NCBI GenBank assembly: GCA_018296165.2
Contig: JACKQL020000016.1
Coordinates: forward strand, 992,001 to 1,056,000
Source: Termitomyces sp. T153
Lineage: Eukaryota > Basidiomycota > Agaricomycetes > Agaricales > Lyophyllaceae
Direction: 5' to 3'
Length of the DNA: 64,000 nucleotides
Position 1 is the stretch's first letter, and each line of letters starts with the position of its first letter. The position numbers and the translations under genes were made by a program. The notes beneath the pieces were generated by a model that saw nothing but the letters and a program-made list of their open reading frames with translations, made no database searches and had not been told where the DNA came from. Positions 34,091-45,306 of the stretch are shown here, piece after piece.

Positions 34091-35117
34091 GTTTCCCTTT
34101 TCCTTAAGGTAAAAGAGTTTTAAACCTTTGGCTTAATAACCTTATGTGTACTGGGCCAAGACCCAGGTGGAGCAAAACTAATGTTTCTAGGTTGGACTCC
34201 TCACAGAGATCCAAAAGTGAGTTCTTGTGCAACAAAGCCCCTCATGGCAGGCTCCAGATGATGCAAAATGTAGGTTTGATGCCATCAATTGATCAGATCA
34301 AATGATCAAACTTTGTTTTCACAGTTGTTTGGAGGCTTTAGTTACATGCAAATTCACATAGGACAGAAATAGTTTATTATATATTTTTAATATGATTTGT
34401 TCACTAGCTTGAGATGGTCTTGTGCTTTAGAAAGGGTTCAAAAAGTAATATTCAACTAAACCCAAAACAACTATTACTCATAGGCCTAAGAGAACTGCTC
34501 TCTGGGGTGTCTCCAAGCCATGGTCATAGTTGCTTGCCTTGTCCTTCAAAATTCCCCCTTTTTATAGCTTGCTGTCCATGCACAGACCAGTGTGCTATCT
34601 GTGCCCTCTCATCATCATACCACATGGTCTTCCTTTAGCACCACACTCTTATTGGTTGACTGGGCTGGTATAACACACTGCTTGGCATAAATTGGCACTA
34701 GCTGGCTCTGTGTCCTTCCACCTGCCTCTACCTTCTACCCAAAGCTGTTCTGGCAGCTTCTATATGCTTGATAATCATTGATGGACTAGTTTCAGGTGGT
34801 CTGGCACAGGAAAAGTTGTGTGGAGGGAAGTACTGTTGTAATAGGTGCCTATGGCTGTCCTCAGCACCAGTTAGGTTTCTAGCCATGGTGCTGAGCACAG
34901 CCATTGATTGGCCATCAGCACATGATCATATTCAGTTCTTTTGATGTCAGCATTACAGCTCTTCTGGCATTGTTGATAGTGCATATTCTGGGTTCTTTAG
35001 TGCTCTGTACCAGGTATGTACCCTTGCCTACAGTTTTTGGCATATATAAAGCTTACAGGTTTCAGCTTATATGAGGTCTATATTTGGGTAATCCTAGTTT
35101 ATAGTCATTTTGTCCTG
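34091..35117. other. Non-coding, probable 5' LTR remnant of Gypsy E
   Basis: No gene. A TATA-like catatataaag lies near 35043, as expected of an LTR promoter, but no matching LTR was found at the other end of element E. CpG nearly absent. Confidence 0.3.
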
Positions 35118-35132
35118 CCTCACAGTATGAGA

Positions 35133-36097
35133 GAGAGAGAGAGAGGTTCTTTTTATATTCTTCAAGACCTATTTTTACATGGAATGCTCCTTCCTAGGTC
35201 CTGCAGTACATAAGGAGGTGGTAATTATGGACACTCCAACTAGTTCTCTGGCCCAATCCCTTTTCAGCTGATGCCAGTTATGCCTTATAGCCACTTTACT
35301 ACAATTTGACTTTGTCAGAGTTTATACTACTTTCCACCTTAAAGTCTCCAGTACCATCTGCCATTAATGTGCCTTCCCAATTTCTAAACACAGCTATACT
35401 CAGCAGGGTTTACCGAGTGTGTGTTGGTATGTTCCAATGAGGGGAGTCACTCCAGCTCCAAGCTACCAGTTCCACTACACCCAGCAAGGGTATCATGACA
35501 AACCCCTCCCCATGCCCAAATGATACTTTTGGAAGATCAATCCTGAGATTTGGAACCCACAATGGACTGGCCGGTGGGCTGCCTCAGTGACAGACATGCT
35601 GCACCAATTGGCTAGGCACCCAATCAAACTGGCAGCTGCAGTAATTACCTCACCAAACCATCTGATGGACCACACAGTGTGTCAGCAGCGTGATCAAACT
35701 ATTGACTCCTATTCTCTTGCCTACCTGTGCCTTGACCTGCTTGGTCAGCAAGGACCCTAAGACCCTCTCCCAAATCCATCAAACTGGGGAAACCATCTGT
35801 TTTTGTCATCTGGTCACAAGCATGGTAGTCACCATGCTTCATTGTATCACGTGCTGATTGGTCATTTGGGGGAGGCCTGACCAACAAAGCCTTCCTAATT
35901 AGACATGTGCAGGCGGTGACTTTCTAGTGGTGTTGAATAAGCCAGGTGCAGTGTCTAGATTGTTTTCTGCCAAAGCCACAGTGCATACTATGTCCATTTC
36001 AGCTGGGGGTCAGACCCCCGACCTCCAGGTTAGGTGCTTGCCACTTGGAATCACATGATCCCTAAGGACATGATGGTGCCAGCTGAGCCACCATGCC
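35133..36097 (-). mobile_element. Long SINE-like element with tRNA-like head, 965 bp
   Basis: Flanked by a perfect 15-bp duplication, cctcacagtatgaga (35118-35132 and 36098-36112). In minus sense it begins gcatggtggctcagctgg, with an A-box-like word at 36090-36079 and a B-box-like ggtcgggggtctgacccc within 36030-36001: the layout of an internal RNA polymerase III promoter taken from a tRNA. The body has no convincing ORF. The 3' end is a (CT)n tail at the left end. Its last 640 bp recur at 24921-25572. Long target duplication, tRNA-like head and simple-repeat tail fit a SINE moved by a LINE. The length is unusual. Confidence 0.78.
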
Positions 36098-36112
36098 CCT
36101 CACAGTATGAGA

Positions 36113-36777
36113 TAGGTGTATCATTACCATTAAGATACTCTGCCAACTTGTGTTTACCATATTCTTTCTCCACTTTACCCTTCTGCTTCTTTGTCTCTGC
36201 TGTCTAATCTCTTGTGAGACTATGCAGCAACCAAGAATGTTCAACATGCCATATACTTTACAGCCTAGGGATTCAATGGCATTCAAATGGTACCATGAAG
36301 GAGCTGAATTCATTTCTATTATTCTGACATTGCCAACAAAGTCTTTGTTGAAATGTATGTTGTTTTGGCTGAGTAAAAGCATCTACACTGTGAGTGGTAT
36401 GTGAATGACATGTACCCCTTGAATAAGGTCATACTTCACAAGTTCCCTATGAACCCACAAGAACTTCATCAATGGTATGCCATTGTCATCTATTGGTACA
36501 AGCCTGACAGTGAACAAGCAGATGAATGCCATCTGCTTCACGAATTCCAGAGAGTAAGCCAGATTTGCATTATGGAAATGCAGGACTGTACTAAAGTACT
36601 GGCAGCAGAATAGATCAGAATATGTCAATTCAGCTCACAGCACTTGTAGGTGACAAATACTTTTTAATACTGGATTGTGTACTAGCAAGTGGCATGTATA
36701 TTTAGGCTCATTAAGTGATTCAAATGATGGATACCCTCCTACATCATGTTTTCACCCTTGCAAAACAATGGAAGTTG
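36113..36777 (+). pseudogene. Unrecognised degenerate ORF
   Basis: A broken plus-strand frame (MNDMYPLNKVILHKFP, then QQWYAIV-like and LLHEFQRVSQI at 36401-36613) preceded by frames with stops. It looks protein-derived but I do not recognise the family. It may be decayed transposon coding sequence. CpG nearly absent. Confidence 0.3.
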
Positions 36778-38625
36778 CTATAAATCAAGAATAATCAAGG
36801 CCATTGTACATACCTTCAAATGAGCAGACATAGTGCCCATCTGGTCTAGGCGGTTGTTGCCCCCCTTGATATACTGCAATGCAATAGAAGTCAGAGCTTG
36901 AATGCAATTAGATGAAATACAACAAACAGATTGTGGAATCCTTCCTTGGCTGTTACTCAGCTGTTGCAGAACAATTGTATGGTTGGAACTCCCTATGTTC
37001 TGAGACGCAATGTTAACATCCTCTGGTCCTCTCACAAAACTGCGGGAGTTCAAGTTGGCTAACAAAGTACTAAAATAGATTGAACCAAATGGATAGTCAA
37101 ACATAACGAAGTGCAGGGTTTTTGGATGCAAGACAACCTGTCAGGCTCACAGTCAAATACAAAACCTTTGTCATAGATTAAACACACCAATACGAGGATG
37201 ATAACAGAGAGAGCGGCCGTCAACGACCCACTACTGACTATGACAATCATTAAACGCGAGATCATGCGTCTGGAGCTGCACAAAGAATGATTGGGCCTCA
37301 TGGCAGGGGAGCTGAACCACATACCTAGAAAAATGGCCCTTTCCGCGAAGGAGGTACACCATAGCAATTGCAATACTAACGTCCACAACAACCGAAAGTC
37401 CACGAATCGTGAGATTGATAGCCTGAAAATGGCCTTCAGTTGATAATACAAATACAATTAGATATTCAATACAATTTGACGCTTATTTCCGATAACAGCT
37501 ATCGGTTTTCCATAACTGAAAACAGAGATAAGCGCGTTATGAGTGGAGCCTGACAGAAAACTACCTAAATACCACGTAGACTGAGTTCCGAGTAGTGAGA
37601 CAGAGAGCAAAGGAAGGAAAGAAGAATGATAAAGCATACCAATCATGCATACTGGACGATAATGCGGACATGATGAGAGGAAATTGAGGATAAATAGCAA
37701 GCAGAGCAAGACTGACCAGTCTGTGCAACAGCTAAGAATGTCTAGCAAATTGGGTCAATTGATGACCTCATGTGACATGAGTACCTTACTAGCAGTGCTA
37801 TGGCTCCCAAGAGTAATTTAGACTTCATCCCTCGAAGCACGGCAAGGGAGACTGAAAAATAAGCCCATATATATCTGAGCATGCAGAAACTTTCATCTGT
37901 ACTCACATTTGTAGATACGATGAATGAAGTACAGCTGAACCACTAAAGACACAATGAACTGGACTCCCCACTGAGATGACGCAATTCTCTCGGGAATTGC
38001 TGACTTGCCTCGACCCAGATGTGATTTATCAATTCCCTGGAAGTTGTTGTCTGCAATCTGCGTGATATCATAAGTGCAAAGCTTACGGCTGAATTTTAGC
38101 AAGGTTTGCAATTCTGCCATATTGCAAGATCAATACTGGCCAATCTTTGAACGCAGTAAACGATATATCGCAATTCAACTTCGCCGCTACTCACTGGACT
38201 TCAGGATCAAAATCTCATTAGCAGTGTCAAGGACCCTAAATCCTTAGAATGATAACGTCGCAGTGGCGGATCTTCAACGTACCAAAGGGAGGCAAGCTAT
38301 TGCATTGCAGTGAATATGAGCACTATTACAGGAAGTGAACGGCATACCAGAGTCTTTAAGAATGCAGAATCAGATTCAGAACTGCATCATAGTAAGCAAA
38401 ATGTAGTCTCTACATTTCTCGCACGTACTGCAGATAGTAGATGAACCTAACAAACAGTGAGATAGATTGCGACTATGAGTAATTGACGCACAGCTGAAGA
38501 CATGATATTCCCCATATGGCGCTCGAAAAGAAGGATCCGATGAGATTATAACCATAGAAATCCTGGATATCGAGGACGAAAGGATTGTCGGCTGGCAGTG
38601 GACAGGCATTGGTTTGATTGCTCAT
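36778..38625 (-). CDS. DUF6534-type fungal multi-pass membrane protein
   Basis: The start at 38625 reads MSNQTNACPLPADNP, then the first membrane segment YNLIGSFFSSAIWGISCLQLC. Later exons give WGVQFIVSLVVQLYFIHRIYK (near 37930), INLTIRGLSVVVDVSIAIAM (near 37380), SRLMIVIVSSGSLTAALSV (near 37240) and FGSIYFSTLLANLNSRSFVRG (near 37050). This order, with the closing S-x-L-A-x-L-N-x-R motif, is diagnostic of DUF6534 proteins, an expanded Agaricomycete family with seven or so helices and no known function. The final exon ends at 36778. Two middle exons could not be fixed, so intactness is not proven. CpG normal. Confidence 0.75.
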
Positions 38626-39411
38626 TTCCGATGTATAATGAGTGTCCCTTGCCAGAATGCTTTATATGCAGACTTGCGGATCATGAGATGCTTTTGGAAG
38701 GCAATCAAAACTAGATAACGCCCGCGCTGACACAACAGTATCGCCAAATGCAGTAAGACTAACACACGGAGATTTAAAAATAACCAACAATCATGAACTT
38801 TTTTTTTTAGCTCAACTCGGATAAGAATTCACAGTGGACTGATAATCTCGGAATCTTGGATGGTCACAACAGCCTCGAATATGTAGGCAAGTAAGGTAGT
38901 GTGATTTGTCCTGATCAATCATTGAATGGAAGATGCAAACTTCCCATATTTACCTGATAGACTAGTCGCAGACCGAGGAGTATCATATTGAAATTTATCA
39001 AATTAGACGTGTGTTTTTCTTTGCGTATGTAAGCATGTGCAGGAACTGAACTAGATGCAAGCTGTCAAGATATGGTCAGTTATCCCTTGATCCAAACTTG
39101 ATACTGACGGAAGTGAACAAAGTAATGGCAGGCTGTCTACCTAACCTTGATTGATACTGATGGAGTGGGCGAAGAAAGCAGGAATCAAACGGGACTGTTA
39201 ACGAGTCACAAAATGACACCGGCCACACCGGAGAGGGGTACACCTATGTTTCAGAAAGGTTGATCTCCTCCTATAGCATCTGAGTGTCGAGAGGCCCGTC
39301 CATGCCTTATCCATGCATTACCTTATCATGCATCATGAACCCTGAATACAATTTCAGAAAGCGGGCTTGTGGAAAAAAAAATCTAAACGATGGAAGAGGC
39401 TTTTTTCTCTG
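38626..39411. other. Intergenic, no gene seen
   Basis: Region between DUF6534 (minus) and the MCD4 side. It holds a poly-T tract near 38804 and poly-A near 39373. No repeat or RNA gene recognised. Confidence 0.5.
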
Positions 39412-39714
39412 TCAAAGAATTAGCAGATGACAGGCTTCTTTTTCCATGACAAACAGTGACATCGTGCGTCCTGCACGTGTCATCATCAGATAAGCTTCTC
39501 CTAAAATGGCAATGTCCATAGGCTGGAAATCTCCCGCCATGGGTAGCCGATGGATATCAGGTCGGCTCAAGTCCAGGTGGTTCTCCCCCAGGTGGTTCTT
39601 CCCTATCTGGAAGTCACCCATTCCGCGGTTTCTTCTGTCAGATTGAGCAAGGCTTATCACTTCTCCCGTGGTAATGAATAAAACCAAAACTTCGATGATG
39701 TGAATTCTCGTCAT
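39412..39714 (-). CDS. Possible small secreted protein, doubtful
   Basis: 100 codons. The first 23 residues (MTRIHIIEVLVLFITTGEVISLA) look like a signal peptide cut before QSDRRN. The rest is hydrophilic with HLG.NHLDLSRPDIHR and no known domain. Its ATG lies only 20 bp from the MCD4 start on the other strand, so the two would share a very short divergent promoter, or this is a chance ORF over the MCD4 leader. Confidence 0.25.
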   Translation of the reverse strand: MTRIHIIEVLVLFITTGEVISLAQSDRRNRGMGDFQIGKNHLGENHLDLSRPDIHRLPMAGDFQPMDIAILGEAYLMMTRAGRTMSLFVMEKEACHLLIL

Positions 39715-39734
39715 GAGCTATCCTCAACCCCAAG

Positions 39735-42700
39735 ATGCTACCCAGAACGCATTACAATATCCCAAAACTTCTAACGTTGGGCCTAGTGTTTCATTATATC
39801 TATATTACAACTCCATTTGACTGCTACTTCACGAACGAGGTAGTCCATGGAATGAAAAGTTATAACGTTGGCCATGCAGAGTCGAAAAGGCTTGTGCTCA
39901 TCGTCGGTGCATATTCCGGGGTTCATGTGTTCCTTTTCCTGGATTTTTTACCCTCCTAACAGGTGACGGGCTAAGGGCTGATCTTCTATTCAACGAGAAT
40001 GCGTTCCCCACCATACCAAATGCACCAAAGGTCGTAGCACCGTACCTCAAGTCCATCGCAGAAACTCGTGGGGCCTTCGGAATATCTCATGCAAGAGTGC
40101 CGACAGAAAGCCGCCCTGGCCACGTTGCAATCATTGGTGCATGATATTATTTCATTAAAGCTAGGCTCTGCTTACATTCGGAATCAAAAGGCGGTATGTA
40201 TGAAGATATTTCCACAGTGACAAAGGCAAGGAAATCTCCCGTTGATCGATGACCCTTTACTCATTTGCCTGATGTGACTCGTAGGGATGGGAAATCAATC
40301 CCGTGGGCTTAGCGATGTTCTCCACATAGATGATTGACACTAACCTTCATAAAGGTAGACTTTGATTCTTTATTCAACCGATCAAGCCACACTTTCACGT
40401 TTGGTTCTCCTGACATTCTACCCATGTTTGCGGACGGTGCAACCCCTGGGAAAGTGAAAACATGGTGCTATAACAAGGCAAACTTGGATTATACGAAAGG
40501 CAAGCTCCTACAATATGTTGATGCGCTATCTTTATCGTTGAGCCGGACAGACGCTAAATTTTTGGATACATGGGTTCTCGCTCGTTTGAAGGAGCTTTTC
40601 CAGAACGCGACGAGTGATGCGGAATTGGATGCACAGCTTCGGTCGAACAAAGTGATACTCTTTCTACACCTAATCGGCCTTGACAATACTGGGCACTCAT
40701 ACCGCCCTCATTCTCGAGTAAGTTCCATAACCATCACAAGCTCCATTTTGTCAACTCTTTCAGGAATACATGGACAATATCCAAGTCGTTGATGGCATCG
40801 TACGCGAGGCTGAAAATCTGATCAACGAGTTCTACAATGATCAAAATACCAGTTTTGTGTTTACTGCTGATCATGGTATGTCAGCCATTGGAAATCATGG
40901 CGATGGAGGTATGTCACGAACAAGTCAGCAGCTTTTCAATTCCAGACACCTCTGACACAGACCCTGATAATACGCGGACTCCGCTCATCGCATGGGGACG
41001 AGGTATCCGCGGACCTCTACCAGATTCAACACCCTCCTCACACGATTCATATTCCAAATCGTGGGGACTCGGGAAGCTGCTCCGCAGGGATGTCGAACAG
41101 GCAGACTTGGCTGCCCTCATGGCATCTTTAATCGGGATTGATTGGCCAGTCAACTCGGTTGGAGTCCTTCCTGATGTCGATCCTACTCAGCCTGGTTACC
41201 TCTTTCCGGGCCTGGGAGAAGAATCACTTGCTCGACTCGCCTTTGTCAATGCCAAGGTCAGCTGCACAGCTCTAGTGCAGGGATAGAGATGGCGTGCTTA
41301 TATTTCCGAAGGTCATTACACAACAATATACAGCCAAACATGGTCAGTTGCCATCCCTTTGTGGAATCCTTGCCTTATCATCAAGCTTTTAGAACTCAAG
41401 AAAGCACGAGTGTTCAATTACAAACCTTTCGTCGCCTTGGAAGGGGCAGATGCAACCAAGAACCAACCATATAGGCTCGCAAATCTTACCAACATTGAGA
41501 ACTTCATTCAAGCTGAAGATTGGCGCGCTGCTCGTTTGGCATCTGCCGAGCTGATTCGAATGGGCCTTGACGGCCTTCACTACCTGCAGACGTACGACAG
41601 ACTCTTAATCAGGGGCATTGTTACCTTTGCGTACCTTGGCTGGGCTGTATATGTTTCTTTGTACGTCCTTCGCCCCTTAGACTTCGCTGAGAGACAGGAG
41701 GCACCAAGAACAGTCTATGTGCATGTAACTGCAATGATTACATTAATAGGCTTCTGGATTATCTTTACGCTGCAGCATGCACCGTCCATGTTCTACGTCT
41801 ATATTGCCTTTCCATGCTACTTCTGGCACCAAATCTTGCTTCAAGCTATGGGAGGATTATACGTCCCTCATCATATCAGTTTCCTGAATCTACTAGTCAG
41901 TGTTTGCATGGCTCTTGTTGCTACAGAGGCTATGATGGTATGTTGTTTTGATTTTAATTTTTTGAAATTGTGTTCATGGTGGGTGTAGATTGCGTATACC
42001 CATCGTTTCATCTGGAGCATCTGTTTTATTTGTGTTGGATTCGTGTGGCCTGCGACATGGCCACATCTGATTTTAAAGCAACACTTCCTTTTAGCTTCAG
42101 TATGGGGTTTTCTTTGCCTGTCTGCTGCCGTCTTCCCAATTTTACCTGTGCAGAGGTCCGAGAGCCTACCAGCAATGTAAGCAACGCTACCATCCATGCC
42201 TGATACAGCTCACACCTCAGCATATTTCTAGACTTATGGGAGGATTCTTAATCCTTGCTTGTGGTGGTGTCTCGGCAATATGGATCCTGAATGATGTGGA
42301 ACGCGTCAAAGGAAAGAAGAGCCGTCAGACATTAGCCAGTCTATTCAACATACAGGTATGTATTGGTCGTTCATATCAGATGCATTGTTTATGTATTTAC
42401 AGGCTGCTCTAATGGTTAGCATAATGATCATCACTGCGAGCTCTGTGCGGAATCTTCAAGGCAAACGAGGATTGCCTTTTCCCAATCAAGTGCTAGGCTG
42501 GATTGTGCCAGGTATTTCGTGTTTCATCACAAATGAGTGACACTAACAGTACAACCTGTGCAAGTTGTATCCTCAGTGCTCGCGTTTGCCTCGAGAGTTT
42601 CGCATCACACCCCCTTTTCTGTGTTCCTTGCATATTTCCTCGGCTTTGGCCCATGGTTCGTCATCCTTTCCATCAGTGTAGAAGGCCTTTTCTATGTCGC

Positions 42701-43520
42701 CTACTCTTCTGTCCTTGTGATCTGGGTGGTTGTAGAGTCGACTGTCCGACTTGGTAGATTACCCTCTGCAGCCAGTGTTACTGAAGAATCAAAAGTATAT
42801 CTGTTTCAACCTGATGATTTAAGGATGGCATTGTTCTTTCTTTTTTTCGTACAGGTGGGCTTCTTTGGTGCTGGAAAGTGAGTTGTTCAATTTATTACTA
42901 GACTTGAGCTCAGAGTAAATTATGTTGATAAACAGTGTTCCATCTATATCGTAGGTAAACTGATGTATACTATGGAGCCAGTGACTCACTTGAACAATCA
43001 ACAGCTCTTTCTATTTGGAACCTGTCTACCGTTTGATAACCATCTACAGCCCTTTTTCTGTTGCTGGCCTAATTGTTTGTTGACCTTTCAAGAAAAGACA
43101 ATGTTACTCATCCCCCTACCAGATCTTCAAAGTTGTTGCTCCATATATTATGCTGGCCATGGCATCTGCACTATTGAACCACTTCCTCAGCTTTCCACCC
43201 TGTTCAATCCTGGTCATCTCTCTTATGTTGAGTAATGGTACATTCATAAACTCTTCACATTAAGAACTATGTATGCTGATGACATGTGAGGTATGACAAT
43301 TGCTTTATTCTTTGATGTTCATGATACAGGTATGCAGATTGGTTCTGTTCATTGTGATCCACTGATCAAGATGTCCACAGGCTCTTGGTTGACAATTGGG
43401 CAATCAATCATGTCTTTCTGCATAATGTCTTACTTACTGTTGTGGTCTACTGGGATCTGTGCCATTGGCGAGTATCTTATGTCTGGTGCAATAGTTAGGA
43501 CATCTGTAAAGAAGGCTTAA
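39735..43520 (+). CDS. MCD4: GPI ethanolamine phosphate transferase 1 (MCD4/PIG-N)
   Basis: ER membrane enzyme that adds ethanolamine phosphate to the first mannose of the GPI precursor. Eighteen exons join into 969 codons with stop (968 aa), no break: 39735-39906, 39963-40136, 40191-40225, 40285-40302, 40355-40717, 40764-40908, 40961-41256, 41312-41342, 41393-41937, 41989-42176, 42232-42355, 42403-42511, 42550-42877, 42936-42950, 43005-43074, 43123-43237, 43291-43329, 43381-43520. A signal-anchor helix is followed by [11 protein letters not shown] (D59) and [11 protein letters not shown], with Thr105 as the expected phosphoenzyme nucleophile. [21 protein letters not shown] and [16 protein letters not shown] metal-site motifs follow. 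The C-half is multi-pass ([20 protein letters not shown]). Intron 3 is GC-AG; exons of 18, 31 and 15 bp occur. Length fits basidiomycete orthologues. Confidence 0.95.
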
Positions 43521-43772
43521 TTCTTGCTCTCTGTGGATGGACTTCATAGCCTTTTTATTTTTTATTTTCACTTATATTTTCTGACCTATTTCTCAAAAGT
43601 GATTTGGAAAATAGCTCAGGCTTGTTTTGTAACTAAAAAGTTATTCAGCTTACACTCTCCTGCCAATACACCAATAGAGCAAAGTTGGAATAAGCATGCT
43701 GGTATTCCAGAGCAGTTATCTTGACAAATAACAGTATGACATTTCAGGAATATCATTGAATGTCTCAATACT
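43521..43772. other. 3' flank of MCD4, no gene seen
   Basis: T-rich sequence that probably holds the MCD4 transcript end; transposon block begins about 43.75 kb. Confidence 0.4.
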
Positions 43773-44192
43773 CTATACTTCCATCTTCAGCATCACTGGT
43801 TCCACCACTACTACTGCTGGTACTATCATTGTTCCAATATGCCAATTGTAGGAGTCAACCTTCTGATCTGCAACTATGTCAATATGCTCTTGCAGTGACA
43901 TACTAGGTAGGTCCTGTGGCACTGGCTCTCCAGCCTTCATGCAAGGCCTTCCATCCACCATTTTGAACTTCCCATCTGCAACCTATTTTGTGAGATGTTA
44001 GCAGTTATATTGCCTATGATCCATCTCCCAAAAATGGAAACAACAACCTTTCCCTGCTGGTCCAGAGTTATTGTAGGCAGAAGGCAGGGTAGTCATTGGA
44101 CTCTTTGCTGAACTCAAGTGTTGTACCATATTTTTTATCCTCTGCCACATTATCTGTAAATGGGTCTCAAATTGCTTGCCCAATGCTATCAT
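43773..44192 (-). pseudogene. Retrotransposon gag fragment with CCHC knuckle
   Basis: The frame 44192-43998 ends GKGCCFHFWEMDHRQYNC, a retroviral-type CCHC knuckle; after a stop, 43961-43773 continues with DGKFKMVDGRPCMKAGEP. It directly abuts an LTR of family C at 44201. The rest of this gag is missing. Confidence 0.55.
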
Positions 44193-44200
44193 GGTATCAT

Positions 44201-44550
44201 TGTAACATTTCCATTACAGGTCATGCAGCTTACAATGCACACCTTGTAAGTCAAAACTAGTTGTGATTCTGTCTACAAAGTATGAAGTAAGGTGCTGCCT
44301 TATGTAAGTAAAGTAAAGAGGTTTTTTAGGTAGTGTCAGGTGCCACTACAATAATAATATAGCTCAATAATTAAATAAAGTAATCTTAGTACATAGTAAT
44401 GGGATGCTTCATTATATACCCCCCTTTTGGGTCTGTCAACAGACTCACATAATGACAATGGCATGTCAGCAAAGATTACCAACAAAAGGAGGGTGAGATA
44501 CAGCATCCTACCAATGAGGCAGCACCAGGACCTGCTATAGGGTCCCTACA
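44201..44550 (-). repeat. LTR of family C
   Basis: 350 bp, plus text from tgtaacatttccattacagg to agggtccctaca. It matches 18999-19320 and, inverted, the stretch ending at 57737. It contains gtaagtcaaaac and tatgaagtaaggtgctgcc. No matching 5-bp flanks. Confidence 0.65.
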
Positions 44551-44650
44551 TTGAAAATATGAGTGGGCTTGGATAGTCCTATAGATCTGATGGGCAGAAT
44601 TGTAATTTGGCACATTGCCCTAGTGCATGCCAGAAGGCATTCATGGGCAC

Positions 44651-45148
44651 TCAGCTTGCCCATTGGTAATTTTCAGTATTGTGAGCTACATATAGTAGTT
44701 CAGCCAGCCTATTCATCCACTGCAATGACAAAGCTTCCTCACTATCCACAATATCAGCCCAGTGCTCAGATATGATGTTAGTTGTATTAATCAAGCTGCT
44801 AATTCCAGCTTTGGGGGCAACAGAGGTAGTGACATTAGTTGCAACAGCTGCATCCAAAGAGCCAAGGGCAATGGAATCTGTCGCTTCTGAACTAGCAGTG
44901 GTGAGGGCAGAGGACTCCTTGTAAGAGTCCAATTCCATGAATTCCTTGGCAGTTGTGTTCTGGGAAGATGCAACAGGTGCAGCAGACAGGTTGGGGGATG
45001 TTGCTGCTGCCAATGAGGGGGGCCCATCCTCACTTAGGACAGCACCAAGTTGTGTGGAGCCAGGCAATGGCTCCTCTGCTGCAGCCAGTGAAGTGTTCAC
45101 CACCTCTGCTGGAGTGCAAGAGGTGAGAGAAGATGGCCAATTCTCCAT
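44651..45148 (-). pseudogene. Unrecognised Ser/Ala/Thr-rich ORF, probably family C internal region
   Basis: 166 codons without a domain I know; low-complexity (NTSLAAAEEPLPGS, TTASSEATDSIALGS). It lies between an LTR of family C and a solo LTR of family D, as does the fragment at 20510-20990. Probably a part of a retroelement. Confidence 0.35.
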
Positions 45149-45306
45149 AGTTCAGCCATTCAGCTGCATGCAAGGGAAATTAGCCACAGCTCTTGTGGAT
45201 TTGTAGGAGCACTCAAAAGTGCTTCTAATTCTTGGCAGTGGCTTTGTACTACCCAGCAGATTTAGCAAAGGTGGGAGGTTTGCCCATCAGCCTGAGTCAA
45301 CAATGG

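Noticed and set aside
36001..36097. A possible tRNA gene
   Set aside because: A- and B-box-like words are present, but the acceptor and anticodon stems do not form a cloverleaf, and the target duplication shows it is the head of a mobile element.
41871..42223. Minus-strand ORFs of 65-108 codons within MCD4
   Set aside because: Antisense shadows over exons 9 and 10 and the intron between them; no independent support.
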